This document shows positions 8,488-18,551 of a DNA stretch of 64,000 nt, in pieces; position 1 is the stretch's first letter; each line of letters starts with the position of its first letter. Origin of the DNA: Pontibacillus yanchengensis (GTDB lineage Bacteria; Bacillota; Bacilli; Bacillales; BH030062). The position numbers and the translations under genes are program-made. The notes beneath the pieces were generated by a model. The model saw only the letters and a program-made list of their open reading frames with translations. It searched no databases and was not told the origin of the DNA. Where the stretch lies: positions 182,994 through 246,993 of the forward strand of contig NZ_WMEU01000006.1 in NCBI RefSeq assembly GCF_009856295.1, in the 5' to 3' direction.

Positions 8488-8656
8488 GTACAACATACAT
8501 AATTTGTGACCATAACAAACAGGTTTAGGATAGTGTACCTAATCGATTTATACCTATGACATACATATTAATCATCATTCATAGAAGAAATGGTGTTTTT
8601 CAAGTTTTAAATGGGCACCCTATACCTATTGATCAGTGAATTGCCATAGTAAGGTA

Positions 8657-8665
8657 TGCTATAAT
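8657..8665 (+). promoter_or_regulatory. Extended -10 promoter element upstream of hepS
   Basis: TGCTATAAT is a perfect extended -10 sequence 44 nt before hepS. There is no good -35 hexamer at the usual distance, which extended -10 promoters can tolerate. Confidence 0.45.
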
Positions 8666-8708
8666 GGTGTATGACTTAGCCGATAAAATCGGTATGGAAA
8701 GGCTTTAG

Positions 8709-9515
8709 GTGATGGCTTTGAATAGTAAAGACTTAAATATCGAGGAAATTAGATCATCAATCGAAAATCAAATTCGACATCCTTATTTAGCCAAATTCAT
8801 CCCAAATCCTGTAATAAGTGAAGATAAATTAATGTTTCTAGCAACATTGATGAAGCAATCTGAGCTACCTGAAGACAAACAAAAGCAATACATCATCACC
8901 ACGATGTTAGTTCAAATTGCACTTGATACACATGAATTAGTTACAACTACAGGAGCTCATGAAACAGCTGAAGTTCAAAAACAGCGACAATTAACCGTGT
9001 TAGCAGGTGATTATTACAGTGGGTTGTATTATTATCTTTTATCTAAACTTGAAGATCTCCCTATGATTCAAACATTAGCCTCAACGATTAAGGAGATTAA
9101 CGAGTTGAAGATGAACATATATAATCAAGATTTCCCGACTCTATCACAAGTAATGGATGGATTAATGAAAGTAGAATCCTTATTAATTCAACGAGTTGCT
9201 GAGTTTGTGCAGAAACCTGTTATGAACGATGTTGCGGGTGATTGGCTATTAGCAATGCGATTACAATCCGAAAACAAACGTTACCATAAAAGAGAAACGG
9301 CGCCTATTCTTGAGTTATTGATGAGGAGCCCATTTGTTCAGGTAAATGGAATACATGCTATTCGTACGATGGACAAATTAATTCGCAAGCATATGCTTCG
9401 AGTAGAACAGTCCATTTCACATCTACCACAAAATTTTGAAATCTTAAAAGATTACTTGCAACAGCATATATACCAATCATTTTATATTAAACAACGAGCA
9501 ATGGAAGAAGGGTAA
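8709..9515 (+). CDS. hepS: Heptaprenyl diphosphate synthase component I
   Basis: HepS is the small non-catalytic subunit that pairs with HepT to make the C35 isoprenoid chain of menaquinone-7. The protein has about 268 residues, is helical and lacks DDxxD motifs, as expected for component I. It is followed after 2 nt by menG, with hepT beyond, the classic gerC-type cluster. The start is ambiguous: a GTG is immediately followed by an ATG in frame, and the upstream RBS (GGAAAGG) serves either. The length is slightly above the B. subtilis protein. Confidence 0.92.
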   Translation: MMALNSKDLNIEEIRSSIENQIRHPYLAKFIPNPVISEDKLMFLATLMKQSELPEDKQKQYIITTMLVQIALDTHELVTTTGAHETAEVQKQRQLTVLAGDYYSGLYYYLLSKLEDLPMIQTLASTIKEINELKMNIYNQDFPTLSQVMDGLMKVESLLIQRVAEFVQKPVMNDVAGDWLLAMRLQSENKRYHKRETAPILELLMRSPFVQVNGIHAIRTMDKLIRKHMLRVEQSISHLPQNFEILKDYLQQHIYQSFYIKQRAMEEG

Positions 9516-9517
9516 TT

Positions 9518-10231
9518 ATGGCTCAACAAACAAAATCTGAACGTGTACATCACGTTTTTGAGAAAATATATAATCGATATGATTTGATGAATTCCATTAT
9601 ATCCTTTCAAAGACACAAAGCTTGGCGAAAAGACGTAATGAAAAAAATGCAAGTACATCCAGGTGACCAAGCCCTTGATGTATGCTGTGGAACTGGGGAC
9701 TGGACCATTGCTCTATCAGAAGAAGTAGGGAATAAGGGTAGAGTGATAGGGCTTGATTTTAGCCAGAATATGTTGTCTGTTGGTCGTAAAAAGAAACAAG
9801 AACTGACACTTAAAAATACAGAATTCATCCATGGTGATGCGATGAATTTACCGTTTGAGGATAATGAATTTGATTTTGTTACCATAGGTTTTGGATTACG
9901 CAACGTACCGGACTATATGACTGTTCTTCAGGAAATGACTAGAGTAGTTAAACCAGGTGGTAAGGTTGTATGTCTGGAAACCTCTCAACCAACTGCACCA
10001 GGGTTCAGACAAGCCTATTATTTCTATTTTCGTTATATCATGCCTGTTTTCGGACGTCTTTTTGCTAAAAGCTATGATGAATACGCATGGCTCCATGAGT
10101 CAGCCAAAGACTTTCCAGGTAGGGAAGAATTGCGTAAGATGTTTGAAGACGCAGGATTGAATCCTGTGGAAGTTAAAAGCTATACAGGTGGAGTAGCAGC
10201 AATGCATATGGGTGAAAAGCCAAAACAATAA
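9518..10231 (+). CDS. menG: Demethylmenaquinone methyltransferase
   Basis: This SAM-dependent enzyme performs the last step of menaquinone synthesis, C-methylation of demethylmenaquinone. The SAM-binding glycine-rich motif [10 protein letters not shown] lies at about residues 52-61, and the UbiE/MenG signature around [17 protein letters not shown] is near the N-terminus. The length of 237 residues is normal for the family. It starts 2 nt after the hepS stop. In most relatives hepT follows directly; here a 310-nt non-coding insertion separates them. Confidence 0.95.
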   Translation: MAQQTKSERVHHVFEKIYNRYDLMNSIISFQRHKAWRKDVMKKMQVHPGDQALDVCCGTGDWTIALSEEVGNKGRVIGLDFSQNMLSVGRKKKQELTLKNTEFIHGDAMNLPFEDNEFDFVTIGFGLRNVPDYMTVLQEMTRVVKPGGKVVCLETSQPTAPGFRQAYYFYFRYIMPVFGRLFAKSYDEYAWLHESAKDFPGREELRKMFEDAGLNPVEVKSYTGGVAAMHMGEKPKQ

Positions 10232-10242
10232 GAACAAAAGCT

Positions 10243-10400
10243 TAGGGCTCGCGCTGTGTGACGTATGGTCTACGGTCTATACGACGCAGATTGTGTTGCT
10301 GGATGTTGAAGTAGGTTTATTCGAGCCTTTTTCACCTTAGAACTTCACCTGATCCCTTAGGAGATAAAAGGACTGCGACAACATGAGTGACTTGATGGTG
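10243..10400. repeat. Diverged intergenic repeat, copy A, between menG and hepT
   Basis: This non-coding stretch shares ordered blocks with 13283-13470: ACGACGCAGATTG (copy B ACGACGTAGGTTG), GGTTTATTCGAGCCT (copy B GGTTTAATCGGACCT) and TTAGAACTTC (copy B TTCAGAACTTC). The boundaries are approximate. It occupies most of a 310-nt gap that is absent from the equivalent operon in B. subtilis. No reading frame is credible, and no terminal inverted repeat or target duplication is clear. Confidence 0.55.
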
Positions 10401-10541
10401 ACGTATCACTCTTATCATACATAGGCAAGTGAAGCACAATAGTCTCTGCAGCTGTGTGTGCTCTTTAATAGTACACATAAGCCAACATTTTTATACTTTC
10501 CTATATAGCAAGAAATAAACTGATTCAAAAGGTGACCCCCA

Positions 10542-11513
10542 ATGAAATTAGCAATGATATATCCATTTTTGAAAAACGATATCGATAAAATTGAACAAGC
10601 ATTGAATCAAACGATTCAAGCAGAACATCCAGTGCTACGGGAAGCTTCTACTCAGTTACTTGAAGCAGGTGGGAAGCGAATTCGTCCCGTGTTTGTTTTG
10701 TTAGCGGGAAAATTTGGCGAATATGATATCGAACGTATGAAAGATGTCGCGGTATCGTTAGAGTTGATTCATATGGCGTCATTGGTTCACGATGATGTTA
10801 TCGACGATGCCGAATTACGAAGGGGACAACCAACAATAAAAGCTAAATGGGATAACCGTATAGCTATGTACACAGGTGATTATATTTTTGCGAGAGCTCT
10901 AGAATGCTTATCTAATTTAGAGACTGCTAAAGCCCATCGAATTCTCTCAGAAACTATTGTGGAAATATGTATCGGTGAAATTGAACAAATAAAGGATAAA
11001 TTTAATTGGGATCAAAATCTTCGTACATATTTAAGGAGAATTCGTAGAAAGACGGCCATACTCATTGCAGTTAGTTGTAGACTTGGTGCTGTAGCTGCCG
11101 GTGCTTCCCTAGAAGTGGAAAGAGCTTTATTCCGTTATGGATATTATGTAGGGATGTCCTATCAAATAATTGATGATGTATTAGACTTTACTTCTACAGA
11201 AAAAGAACTGGGTAAGCCTGCTGGTAGTGATTTAATGCAAGGGAATATCACCTTGCCTGTGTTGTATGCGATGCAGCAAGACTCTAATTTAAGGCAAGAT
11301 TATCTTGAATCTCTTGAAAACGAGGAAGCATCTAGTGAACAAATGCAACATATTATCACACGAATTAAAGATACCGGAGCTATAAAGCAATCCCTTGCTA
11401 TTAGTGAAAAATATTTACATAAGGCTTTTACTGAAATAGAAGTATTACCTGATCAAAAAGAAAAGCAGACTTTAAGAAATATAGCGAAATATATCGGCAA
11501 ACGGAAATCCTAA
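10542..11513 (+). CDS. hepT: Heptaprenyl diphosphate synthase component II
   Basis: This is the catalytic subunit of heptaprenyl diphosphate synthase, a trans-prenyltransferase extending farnesyl diphosphate with isopentenyl diphosphate. Both aspartate-rich motifs are present: DDVID at residues 84-88 and DDVLD at 211-215. GGKRIRP at 43-49 binds substrate. The length of 323 residues is close to the B. subtilis subunit (320). The RBS AAAAGGTGA is moderate. The gene is separated from menG by a 310-nt gap containing a repeat element, so it may need its own promoter. A terminator overlaps its 3' end. Confidence 0.96.
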   Translation: MKLAMIYPFLKNDIDKIEQALNQTIQAEHPVLREASTQLLEAGGKRIRPVFVLLAGKFGEYDIERMKDVAVSLELIHMASLVHDDVIDDAELRRGQPTIKAKWDNRIAMYTGDYIFARALECLSNLETAKAHRILSETIVEICIGEIEQIKDKFNWDQNLRTYLRRIRRKTAILIAVSCRLGAVAAGASLEVERALFRYGYYVGMSYQIIDDVLDFTSTEKELGKPAGSDLMQGNITLPVLYAMQQDSNLRQDYLESLENEEASSEQMQHIITRIKDTGAIKQSLAISEKYLHKAFTEIEVLPDQKEKQTLRNIAKYIGKRKS

Positions 11514-11540
11514 CCAAATTCTGTTTGCTACTTTTTTTAT
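11497..11540 (+). terminator. Terminator at the end of hepT
   Basis: GCAAACGGAA pairs with TTCTGTTTGC (one G-T pair), followed by a run of seven T residues. The hairpin overlaps the hepT stop codon. Confidence 0.7.
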
Positions 11541-11553
11541 AATCTGATAGAAT
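11525..11553 (+). promoter_or_regulatory. Probable sigma-A promoter of ndk
   Basis: TTGCTA, a 17-nt spacer and TAGAAT. It overlaps the terminator of hepT, so ndk is likely an independent unit. Confidence 0.5.
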
Positions 11554-11569
11554 TTTCTACGGTAATATA

Positions 11570-11583
11570 TTTAAACGCTTTCA
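11570..11583. promoter_or_regulatory. cre-like site downstream of the ndk promoter
   Basis: TTTAAACGCTTTCA matches the CcpA-binding consensus TGWAARCGYTWWCA at all but one position. It lies between the predicted -10 and the RBS, where CcpA could block elongation. Confidence 0.4.
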
Positions 11584-11611
11584 CAATCTACATAACGAAG
11601 AGGTGGAGAAA

Positions 11612-12058
11612 ATGGAAAAAACGTTTATTATGGTAAAACCTGATGGAGTGCAACGCAATTTAGTAGGAGACATTGTTTCCCGTTTTGAGAAAAAAGGCTT
11701 TAAGTTAGCAGGTGCTAAACTAATGCAAATCCCAAATGCTCTAGCAGAAGAACATTATGGGGAACACAAAGAGAAACCTTTCTTTGGTGAGTTAGTAGAA
11801 TTTATTACATCTGGACCAGTATTTGCAATGGTGTGGGAAGGCGAAAATGTAATCGCTACCGCGCGTCAGATGATGGGACAAACAAAACCTTCTGAGGCAT
11901 TACCTGGAACAATAAGAGGAGATTTTGGCCTTACAGTAGGGAAGAACGTAGTACATGGCTCTGATTCCCCTGAAAGCGCAGAACGTGAGATTAATCTTTT
12001 CTTTAATCAAGATGAATTAGTAAGCTATGAAAAAAATGACCACAATTGGATTTACTAA
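11612..12058 (+). CDS. ndk: Nucleoside diphosphate kinase
   Basis: Ndk transfers the gamma-phosphate from ATP to NDPs through a phosphohistidine. The 148-residue product begins [16 protein letters not shown] and contains the active-site region [15 protein letters not shown] with the catalytic histidine (near residue 115). A GTG three codons upstream is also open, but it lies inside the RBS (AGAGGTGG), so the ATG is the start. The length equals that of typical Bacillus Ndk. It is flanked by its own promoter match and a strong terminator. Confidence 0.97.
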   Translation: MEKTFIMVKPDGVQRNLVGDIVSRFEKKGFKLAGAKLMQIPNALAEEHYGEHKEKPFFGELVEFITSGPVFAMVWEGENVIATARQMMGQTKPSEALPGTIRGDFGLTVGKNVVHGSDSPESAEREINLFFNQDELVSYEKNDHNWIY

Positions 12059-12081
12059 TTAGTAAGATTCCATAAAATCTC

Positions 12082-12126
12082 AAAAGACACCTTGGCTTTA
12101 AAAAAAGCTAGGGTGTCTTTTATATT
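12082..12126 (+). terminator. Terminator of ndk
   Basis: AAAAGACACC and GGTGTCTTTT form a perfect 10-bp stem, extended by an imperfect CTTGGCTTT/AAAGCTAGG stem. The T-rich end follows. Confidence 0.85.
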
Positions 12127-13190
<1,064 letters not shown>

Positions 13191-13191
<1 letters not shown>

Positions 13192-13216
13192 GAGATCTTA
13201 TGGATCTCTTTTTTTA
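13191..13216 (+). terminator. Terminator of cheR
   Basis: AGAGATC pairs with GATCTCT around a 5-nt loop, followed by a T-run. Confidence 0.8.
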
Positions 13217-13282
13217 TAGAAAAAAGCATTTCTTTTGGCGCTTATATGTTCATTTCCAGCCCATAGAGACTAGTAAACTTCC

Positions 13283-13470
13283 TACTTCTCCTTACGATAA
13301 GTCAGCATCGGATCGCTACCGCTCTCCGTGTTTCCTTTCGACCTACACGACGTAGGTTGGTTCGATGTTGCTGCGTGACGAAAAGGGTTTAATCGGACCT
13401 CCATCATTTCAGAACTTCCTCTAAATCACTTTAGACAGTTTGTACGTCGCTAAGCGGGTGCTTGTGCCTT
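13283..13470. repeat. Diverged intergenic repeat, copy B, between cheR and aroC
   Basis: It shares three ordered blocks with copy A at 10243-10400 (see that entry) plus GATGTTG-type motifs between them. It fills much of the 506-nt gap before aroC and carries no credible reading frame. The rest of the gap (13471-13620) is AT-rich with no feature I can name. Confidence 0.55.
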
Positions 13471-13624
13471 TCTTTATTAAGAATATTATCGATTATACAA
13501 TCGAGTGTTGTGAAAATTCTAGTAAATGTTGCATAATGCATAGTAAGGTTACACACTAGAAGTATTGAGGTAAACTATTCTGAAAATAAAAAACAGTTAG
13601 CTTCATTATTCTCATTTTTTTTAC

Positions 13625-13654
13625 TTGAAACACACATCAATACAAGGATATGAT
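13625..13654 (+). promoter_or_regulatory. Probable sigma-A promoter of the aro operon
   Basis: TTGAAA, an 18-nt spacer and TATGAT lie 43 nt upstream of the aroC start. No TRAP-type GAG/UAG repeat cluster is visible in the leader. Confidence 0.55.
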
Positions 13655-13697
13655 ATAGTAATACAAAATTGCATACATATACGGGAGGTATAGAATC

Positions 13698-14864
13698 ATG
13701 CGCTATTTAACTGCTGGAGAATCACATGGAAAACAACTGACAACCATTATAGAAGGACTTCCTGCGAGAATGCCTTTTGTTAAAGATACAATTAATGAGT
13801 CTTTAATTAGAAGACAAGGTGGATATGGAAGAGGACGCCGTATGCAAATTGAAAAGGATTTAATAGAAGTGACAGGCGGTGTTCGTCATGGGTACACATT
13901 AGGTTCACCTGTTTCGTTAGTACTGCACAACGATGATTTCACACATTGGAGAAACATTATGGGGGAAGACCCTATTCCAGAGGATGAGGAAGTGCGTCGT
14001 ACTATTAGCCGTCCTAGACCGGGCCACGCAGATTTAAATGGTGCTCTTAAATATGGTCATCGTGATATGCGGAATGTTTTAGAGCGTTCCTCTGCAAGAG
14101 AAACTGCTGCAAGAGTTGCTGCTGGATCGGTAGCTAAACAATTACTTTCATCATTAGGCATAAATATTATAGGGTACGTAAATACAATAGGTGGCATTAC
14201 AGCAGAGTATGATGCTGATTTGTCATTGAAAGAACGTCAGGAACAATCAGAAGAATCACCAGTACGTACGTTAGACAAAGAGGCAGAAAAAACGATGATG
14301 GAAGCTATTGATAAAGCTAAGAAAGATGGAGATTCAATTGGTGGAATTGTTGAGGTGATGGTAGAAGGTATGCCAGCTGGAGTAGGCTCGTATGTACACT
14401 ATGATCGTAAACTAGATGCTAGAATTGGTGGAAGTATCATGAGCATTAACGCCTTCAAAGGAGCGGAAGTAGGAGTAGGATTCGGAGCTGCTCACCTTAA
14501 TGGAAGTGAAGTTCATGATGAAATAGCGTGGAGTGAAGAAAAAGGGTACTATCGAAAAACGAATAATTTAGGTGGATTTGAAGGTGGAATGACAACTGGT
14601 ATGCCTATCATCGTGAAAGGCGTTATGAAACCTATTCCTACCTTGTACAAACCACTTCAGAGTGTAGATATTGATTCAAAAGAACCTTTTAAAGCTAGCA
14701 TTGAAAGGTCTGACTCATGTGCTGTACCTGCTGCAGCCATCGTGATGGAGCACGTCGTAGCATGGGAGCTTGCAAAAGCGATAACAGAACAATTTCCTTC
14801 TGATCAATTCCCTAAGCTAAAAGAAAGTATTGATCAATATCGAGAAGAGATTAGGTGCTTCTAA
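13698..14864 (+). CDS. aroC: Chorismate synthase
   Basis: This is the last enzyme of the shikimate pathway, converting 5-enolpyruvylshikimate 3-phosphate to chorismate with reduced FMN. The family signatures GESHGKQL (residues 7-14) and the [12 protein letters not shown] segment are present, as is the conserved [25 protein letters not shown] region (here starting YGHRDM). The length of 388 residues is normal. RBS GGGAGG is upstream. This gene, called aroF in B. subtilis, heads the aromatic operon; aroB begins at its stop codon. Confidence 0.97.
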   Translation: MRYLTAGESHGKQLTTIIEGLPARMPFVKDTINESLIRRQGGYGRGRRMQIEKDLIEVTGGVRHGYTLGSPVSLVLHNDDFTHWRNIMGEDPIPEDEEVRRTISRPRPGHADLNGALKYGHRDMRNVLERSSARETAARVAAGSVAKQLLSSLGINIIGYVNTIGGITAEYDADLSLKERQEQSEESPVRTLDKEAEKTMMEAIDKAKKDGDSIGGIVEVMVEGMPAGVGSYVHYDRKLDARIGGSIMSINAFKGAEVGVGFGAAHLNGSEVHDEIAWSEEKGYYRKTNNLGGFEGGMTTGMPIIVKGVMKPIPTLYKPLQSVDIDSKEPFKASIERSDSCAVPAAAIVMEHVVAWELAKAITEQFPSDQFPKLKESIDQYREEIRCF

Positions 14865-15958
14865 TGGTAATGGCAGAGTTACCGATTCATACCAAAGATA
14901 CAAGCTATAAGGTGTTTATTGGTGAGGGGTTATGCAGTAAGGTTGGATCCCTTCTGCCTAAACAATATAATCAGGTATTTATCATAACGGATTCTCACGT
15001 TGCCAACTTGTATTTAAATGAAGTGGTGGCTTCATTTTCGAGTAATGTTACAGTATCAACCTATACTGTCCCTGCAGGTGAAAACTCAAAGCAAATGGAC
15101 TGGTTCCATGAGTGTCATACGTTTGCAATTGAATCGGGTCTTGAACGAAGTGATTTAATTGTAGCTCTTGGTGGAGGTGTAGTTGGGGATTTGGCTGGAT
15201 TTGTAGCAGCTACTTACATGCGTGGAATCGACTATATACAAGTACCTACAACGATACTCGCACATGATAGTAGTGTTGGTGGTAAAGTGGCGATTAACCA
15301 TCCCCAAGGGAAAAATATGATTGGAAGTTTTCACCAACCTAAAGCTGTGATATATGATACCGAAACGCTTGCTACCCTTTCACATACTGAATGGCGATCA
15401 GGTATGGCAGAAGTTATTAAACATGCCTTGATAGCAGATCACGAAATGCTAGAACAGTGTTTGGAACTACCATCATTCGACTCGATTTCCAATGCAACGT
15501 TAGCTGATTTATTAAAAAAAGGTATCCAAGTTAAAGCAGCGATCGTTAGAGAAGATGAGAAAGAAAAAGGTGTTCGTCGTTATTTAAATCTTGGCCATAC
15601 ACTGGGGCATGCCATCGAAGCTGAATCTGGTTATTCGTCGATTACGCATGGAGAAGCTGTTGCTATTGGAATCGATTTCGCCTTATTTTTAAGTAATAAA
15701 CAATTCCCTGAAGCAACACTACCAATTGATGCTTACCGCAAATGGTTAGAAAAACACCATTATCCTATGTCATCAAAACTAAAAGAATACAGTATAGAAG
15801 CTTTAATGGAAAAGATAAAGAATGATAAAAAGAACGATCGTCAACAAATTCGTATGGTATTGTTATCATCTGTTGGAGAGCCAACACTTGCATCCTACAC
15901 TGAGAAGGCGTTGATGGATGAGTTAATAGAATTTAGAAGTGAGGTGAGGGATACTTGA
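14864..15958 (+). CDS. aroB: 3-dehydroquinate synthase
   Basis: AroB makes 3-dehydroquinate from DAHP, the second step of the shikimate pathway. The NAD-binding signature GGGVVGDLAGFVA lies near residues 101-113, and the zinc ligands are in KHALIAD, LNLGHTLGHAIE and SITHGEAV. I chose the ATG that overlaps the aroC stop (TAATG) with AGGTG upstream. A second ATG two codons later and a GTG three codons earlier are alternatives. The length of about 364 residues matches the family. The stop overlaps the TTG start of aroH. Confidence 0.96.
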   Translation: MVMAELPIHTKDTSYKVFIGEGLCSKVGSLLPKQYNQVFIITDSHVANLYLNEVVASFSSNVTVSTYTVPAGENSKQMDWFHECHTFAIESGLERSDLIVALGGGVVGDLAGFVAATYMRGIDYIQVPTTILAHDSSVGGKVAINHPQGKNMIGSFHQPKAVIYDTETLATLSHTEWRSGMAEVIKHALIADHEMLEQCLELPSFDSISNATLADLLKKGIQVKAAIVREDEKEKGVRRYLNLGHTLGHAIEAESGYSSITHGEAVAIGIDFALFLSNKQFPEATLPIDAYRKWLEKHHYPMSSKLKEYSIEALMEKIKNDKKNDRQQIRMVLLSSVGEPTLASYTEKALMDELIEFRSEVRDT

Positions 15959-16332
15959 TACGAGGGGTACGGGGTGCGACCACGGTAGAAGCCAATAAAG
16001 AACAAGAAATTCTTACACATACAAATAAACTGATTGTCGATATGATACAACAAAATAAGATTCAAGCAGATGATGTAGCGTCTGTATTTATTTCAACTAC
16101 AGAAGACTTGGATGACACATTCCCTGCAAAAGCATTAAGACAAGTAGAAGGTTGGACGTATGTTCCTGTTATGTGTATGCGAGAGATTCCTGTACCAAAT
16201 AGCTTGGAGAAGTGTATTCGTGTGATGATACACTTTAACACTGAACAAAAGCAAAATGAAGTTCATCATCTTTATCACAACAGGGCTGTTCAGTTGAGAC
16301 CAGATTTAGTTAGAAGAGAACAGGAGGACTAG
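15955..16332 (+). CDS. aroH: Chorismate mutase (AroH type)
   Basis: AroH rearranges chorismate to prephenate, the branch to phenylalanine and tyrosine. The 125-residue product starts at TTG (overlapping the aroB stop, TTGA) with MIRGVRGATTVEAN, where the arginine belongs to the active site of the monofunctional trimeric enzyme. The length matches B. subtilis AroH (127). GAGGTGAGGG serves as RBS. In B. subtilis the trpEDCFBA genes follow; here hisC follows after 3 nt. Confidence 0.96.
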   Translation: MIRGVRGATTVEANKEQEILTHTNKLIVDMIQQNKIQADDVASVFISTTEDLDDTFPAKALRQVEGWTYVPVMCMREIPVPNSLEKCIRVMIHFNTEQKQNEVHHLYHNRAVQLRPDLVRREQED

Positions 16333-16335
16333 ACC

Positions 16336-17427
16336 ATGAGAACAAAACCTATCTTAGCTAATTTATCCCCATATATACCAGGAAAAACGATAGAAGAAGT
16401 GAAACAGTCATATGGCTTAGAACACATTGTGAAACTTGCTTCAAATGAAAATCCTTTTGGTTTTTCTGACTACGTAAAATCAGGCTTACAACAAGCGGTA
16501 GAGGGCTTGGAAATTTATCCGGATGGGTATGCTAGAGAATTACGCACAACCCTTTCTAATCGATTAAACGTAAATGAGAAGCAACTTATATTTGGGAACG
16601 GATCTGATGAAGTAGTACAGATCATTTGCCGAACATTTTTAGAGCCAGGTGTTAACACAGTAATGGCCACTCCAACCTTTCCTCAATACCGTCATAATGC
16701 GCTCATTGAAGGTGCTGAAGTTCGTGAAGTGCCACTTGATAATGGCGTACACGATTTAAACAGTATGTTACAACAAATTGATGATCATACTCGCGTGGTG
16801 TGGATTTGTAATCCAAACAATCCTACAGGAACTATGATTGATCATAAAGCCTTTGAATCCTTTATGGAACACTGTCCTGATAATGTCTTAGTTGTGATGG
16901 ATGAAGCTTATGTGGAGTACGTCTCTAACACTGATTTTCCTGATACATTATCCGCTTTGTCTTCATATGACAATCTATTAATAACAAGAACCTTCTCTAA
17001 AGCATACGGATTAGCAGCTCTCAGAATTGGCTATGGTATTGCTAGTGAATCAATCATATCTAATTTAGAGCCTTCGAGAGAGCCCTTTAACACTTCCTCT
17101 TTAGCACAAAAAGCGGCTCTTTTAGCATTAGAGGATCAGATATTTATAAACGAAACATTTAAGAGTACGGTTGAAACAAAGAAAGATTTACAAATATTCT
17201 GTGACAACCATGGGGTAACCTACTACCCTTCAGAAACGAATTTCTTGCTTATCCATTTGCCAATATCAGGTGATGAGATGACGGAGTATTTATTACGAAA
17301 CGGTTTTATTGTTCGCTCTGGTGAAGCGCTTGGGATTCCGAACTCTATTCGACTTACAATAGGAAAACAGAACCACATGGACAAAATCATGGAAGCCATG
17401 AGTGAAAAACTGTCAGAAGGTAGGTAG
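16336..17427 (+). CDS. hisC: Histidinol-phosphate aminotransferase
   Basis: This PLP enzyme of fold type I acts in histidine synthesis and, in Bacillus, also transaminates aromatic keto acids. The PLP lysine lies in TRTFSKAYGLAALRIGY, and CNPNNPTGT and DEAYVEY are the usual cofactor-contacting motifs. The product has 363 residues. The gene lies in the aromatic operon, separated by 3 nt from aroH and 9 nt from tyrA, which fits the dual role. Confidence 0.96.
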   Translation: MRTKPILANLSPYIPGKTIEEVKQSYGLEHIVKLASNENPFGFSDYVKSGLQQAVEGLEIYPDGYARELRTTLSNRLNVNEKQLIFGNGSDEVVQIICRTFLEPGVNTVMATPTFPQYRHNALIEGAEVREVPLDNGVHDLNSMLQQIDDHTRVVWICNPNNPTGTMIDHKAFESFMEHCPDNVLVVMDEAYVEYVSNTDFPDTLSALSSYDNLLITRTFSKAYGLAALRIGYGIASESIISNLEPSREPFNTSSLAQKAALLALEDQIFINETFKSTVETKKDLQIFCDNHGVTYYPSETNFLLIHLPISGDEMTEYLLRNGFIVRSGEALGIPNSIRLTIGKQNHMDKIMEAMSEKLSEGR

Positions 17428-17436
17428 ATTTAACTC

Positions 17437-18537
17437 ATGCAATCAACGATTCTTGTAAGTGGATTAGGGCTAATTGGAGGCTCTATCGCTTTAAACTTAA
17501 AACAACAAAACCATACGACTGTCATTGGGTTTGATCAAAACAAGGAATCTTTAGATTATGCCTTGAAAACAGGTATGATAGATTATTCAGTTCATAGCTT
17601 TGAAGAAGGAGTTCATTTCTCAGATGTAGTCGTATTAGCTACACCTGTTTCGGTGTGTATTGACTATCTTCACATAATAGATGAAATGAAACTTTCACAG
17701 CCGTTACTAGTGACGGATGTGAGTTCTGTAAAGAAACCTATTATGGAAGCTGCAGCTATGCTTCAAAACAATTTTATTCATTTTGTAGGTGGGCATCCAA
17801 TGGCTGGTTCCCATAAGCATGGGGTTGAAGCAGCCAAAGCCCACTTGTTTGAAAATGCATTTTACCTGTTAGTCCCCGGAAAAGGGAGTAATGATGAAGA
17901 TGTTCAAAAACTTGAATCTCTACTTGAATCAACCCGGAGTCATTTTGTCACGGTTGGAGAACAGGAACATGATCAAATGACAGGGGTGATTTCCCATTTT
18001 CCTCATCTGATTGCGTCCTCTCTCGTACATCAGGCTAAGAATTGGCATCGTGTTTATCCATTCATGCATGAGTTAGCAGCAGGAGGGTTTCGAGATATTA
18101 CGAGAATCGCTTCAAGTCACCCAAAAATGTGGAATGATATTCTTCTTCAAAATAAAGACACCATTTTAACGTTATTAAAGGATTGGATTACAGAGATGAA
18201 TCATCTAAAAGATTTAGTAGAAACGGATGATCATAGTAAACTTCAAACCTACTTAGCAGATGCTAAGCAATTTCGAGATGGTCTTCCTATTAAGAAGAAA
18301 GGTGCAATTCCATCCTTTTATGATGTGTATGTGGATATCCATGACCAACCTGGGGCACTCTCCGAGGTAACACACCTTTTAGCTCAATCTAAGATAAGTA
18401 TTGTGAATATTCAAATTCTTGAAGTTAGAGAAGGGATTACAGGCGTATTAAGGTTGAGTTTTCAGACTGAAGAGGACCAGAAGCGAAGTAAACTAGTTTT
18501 AGAGCGAAATGGATATGAAACAACTATTCAATATTAA
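17437..18537 (+). CDS. tyrA: Prephenate dehydrogenase with C-terminal ACT domain
   Basis: TyrA oxidises and decarboxylates prephenate to 4-hydroxyphenylpyruvate in tyrosine synthesis. The N-terminal Rossmann motif GLGLIGGSIAL lies at residues 10-20, and GGHPMAGSHKHG is the conserved substrate-binding stretch. The last 70 residues (from about YDVYVDIHDQPGAL) form an ACT domain, the usual site of tyrosine feedback control. The length of 366 residues is normal. The gene is 14 nt upstream of aroA. Confidence 0.96.
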   Translation: MQSTILVSGLGLIGGSIALNLKQQNHTTVIGFDQNKESLDYALKTGMIDYSVHSFEEGVHFSDVVVLATPVSVCIDYLHIIDEMKLSQPLLVTDVSSVKKPIMEAAAMLQNNFIHFVGGHPMAGSHKHGVEAAKAHLFENAFYLLVPGKGSNDEDVQKLESLLESTRSHFVTVGEQEHDQMTGVISHFPHLIASSLVHQAKNWHRVYPFMHELAAGGFRDITRIASSHPKMWNDILLQNKDTILTLLKDWITEMNHLKDLVETDDHSKLQTYLADAKQFRDGLPIKKKGAIPSFYDVYVDIHDQPGALSEVTHLLAQSKISIVNIQILEVREGITGVLRLSFQTEEDQKRSKLVLERNGYETTIQY

Positions 18538-18551
18538 AAGGGGGGAACTAT

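Noticed and set aside
10232..10541. A degraded gene between menG and hepT
   Set aside because: No frame shows protein-like sequence, and the segment matches the non-coding repeat near 13.3 kb instead.
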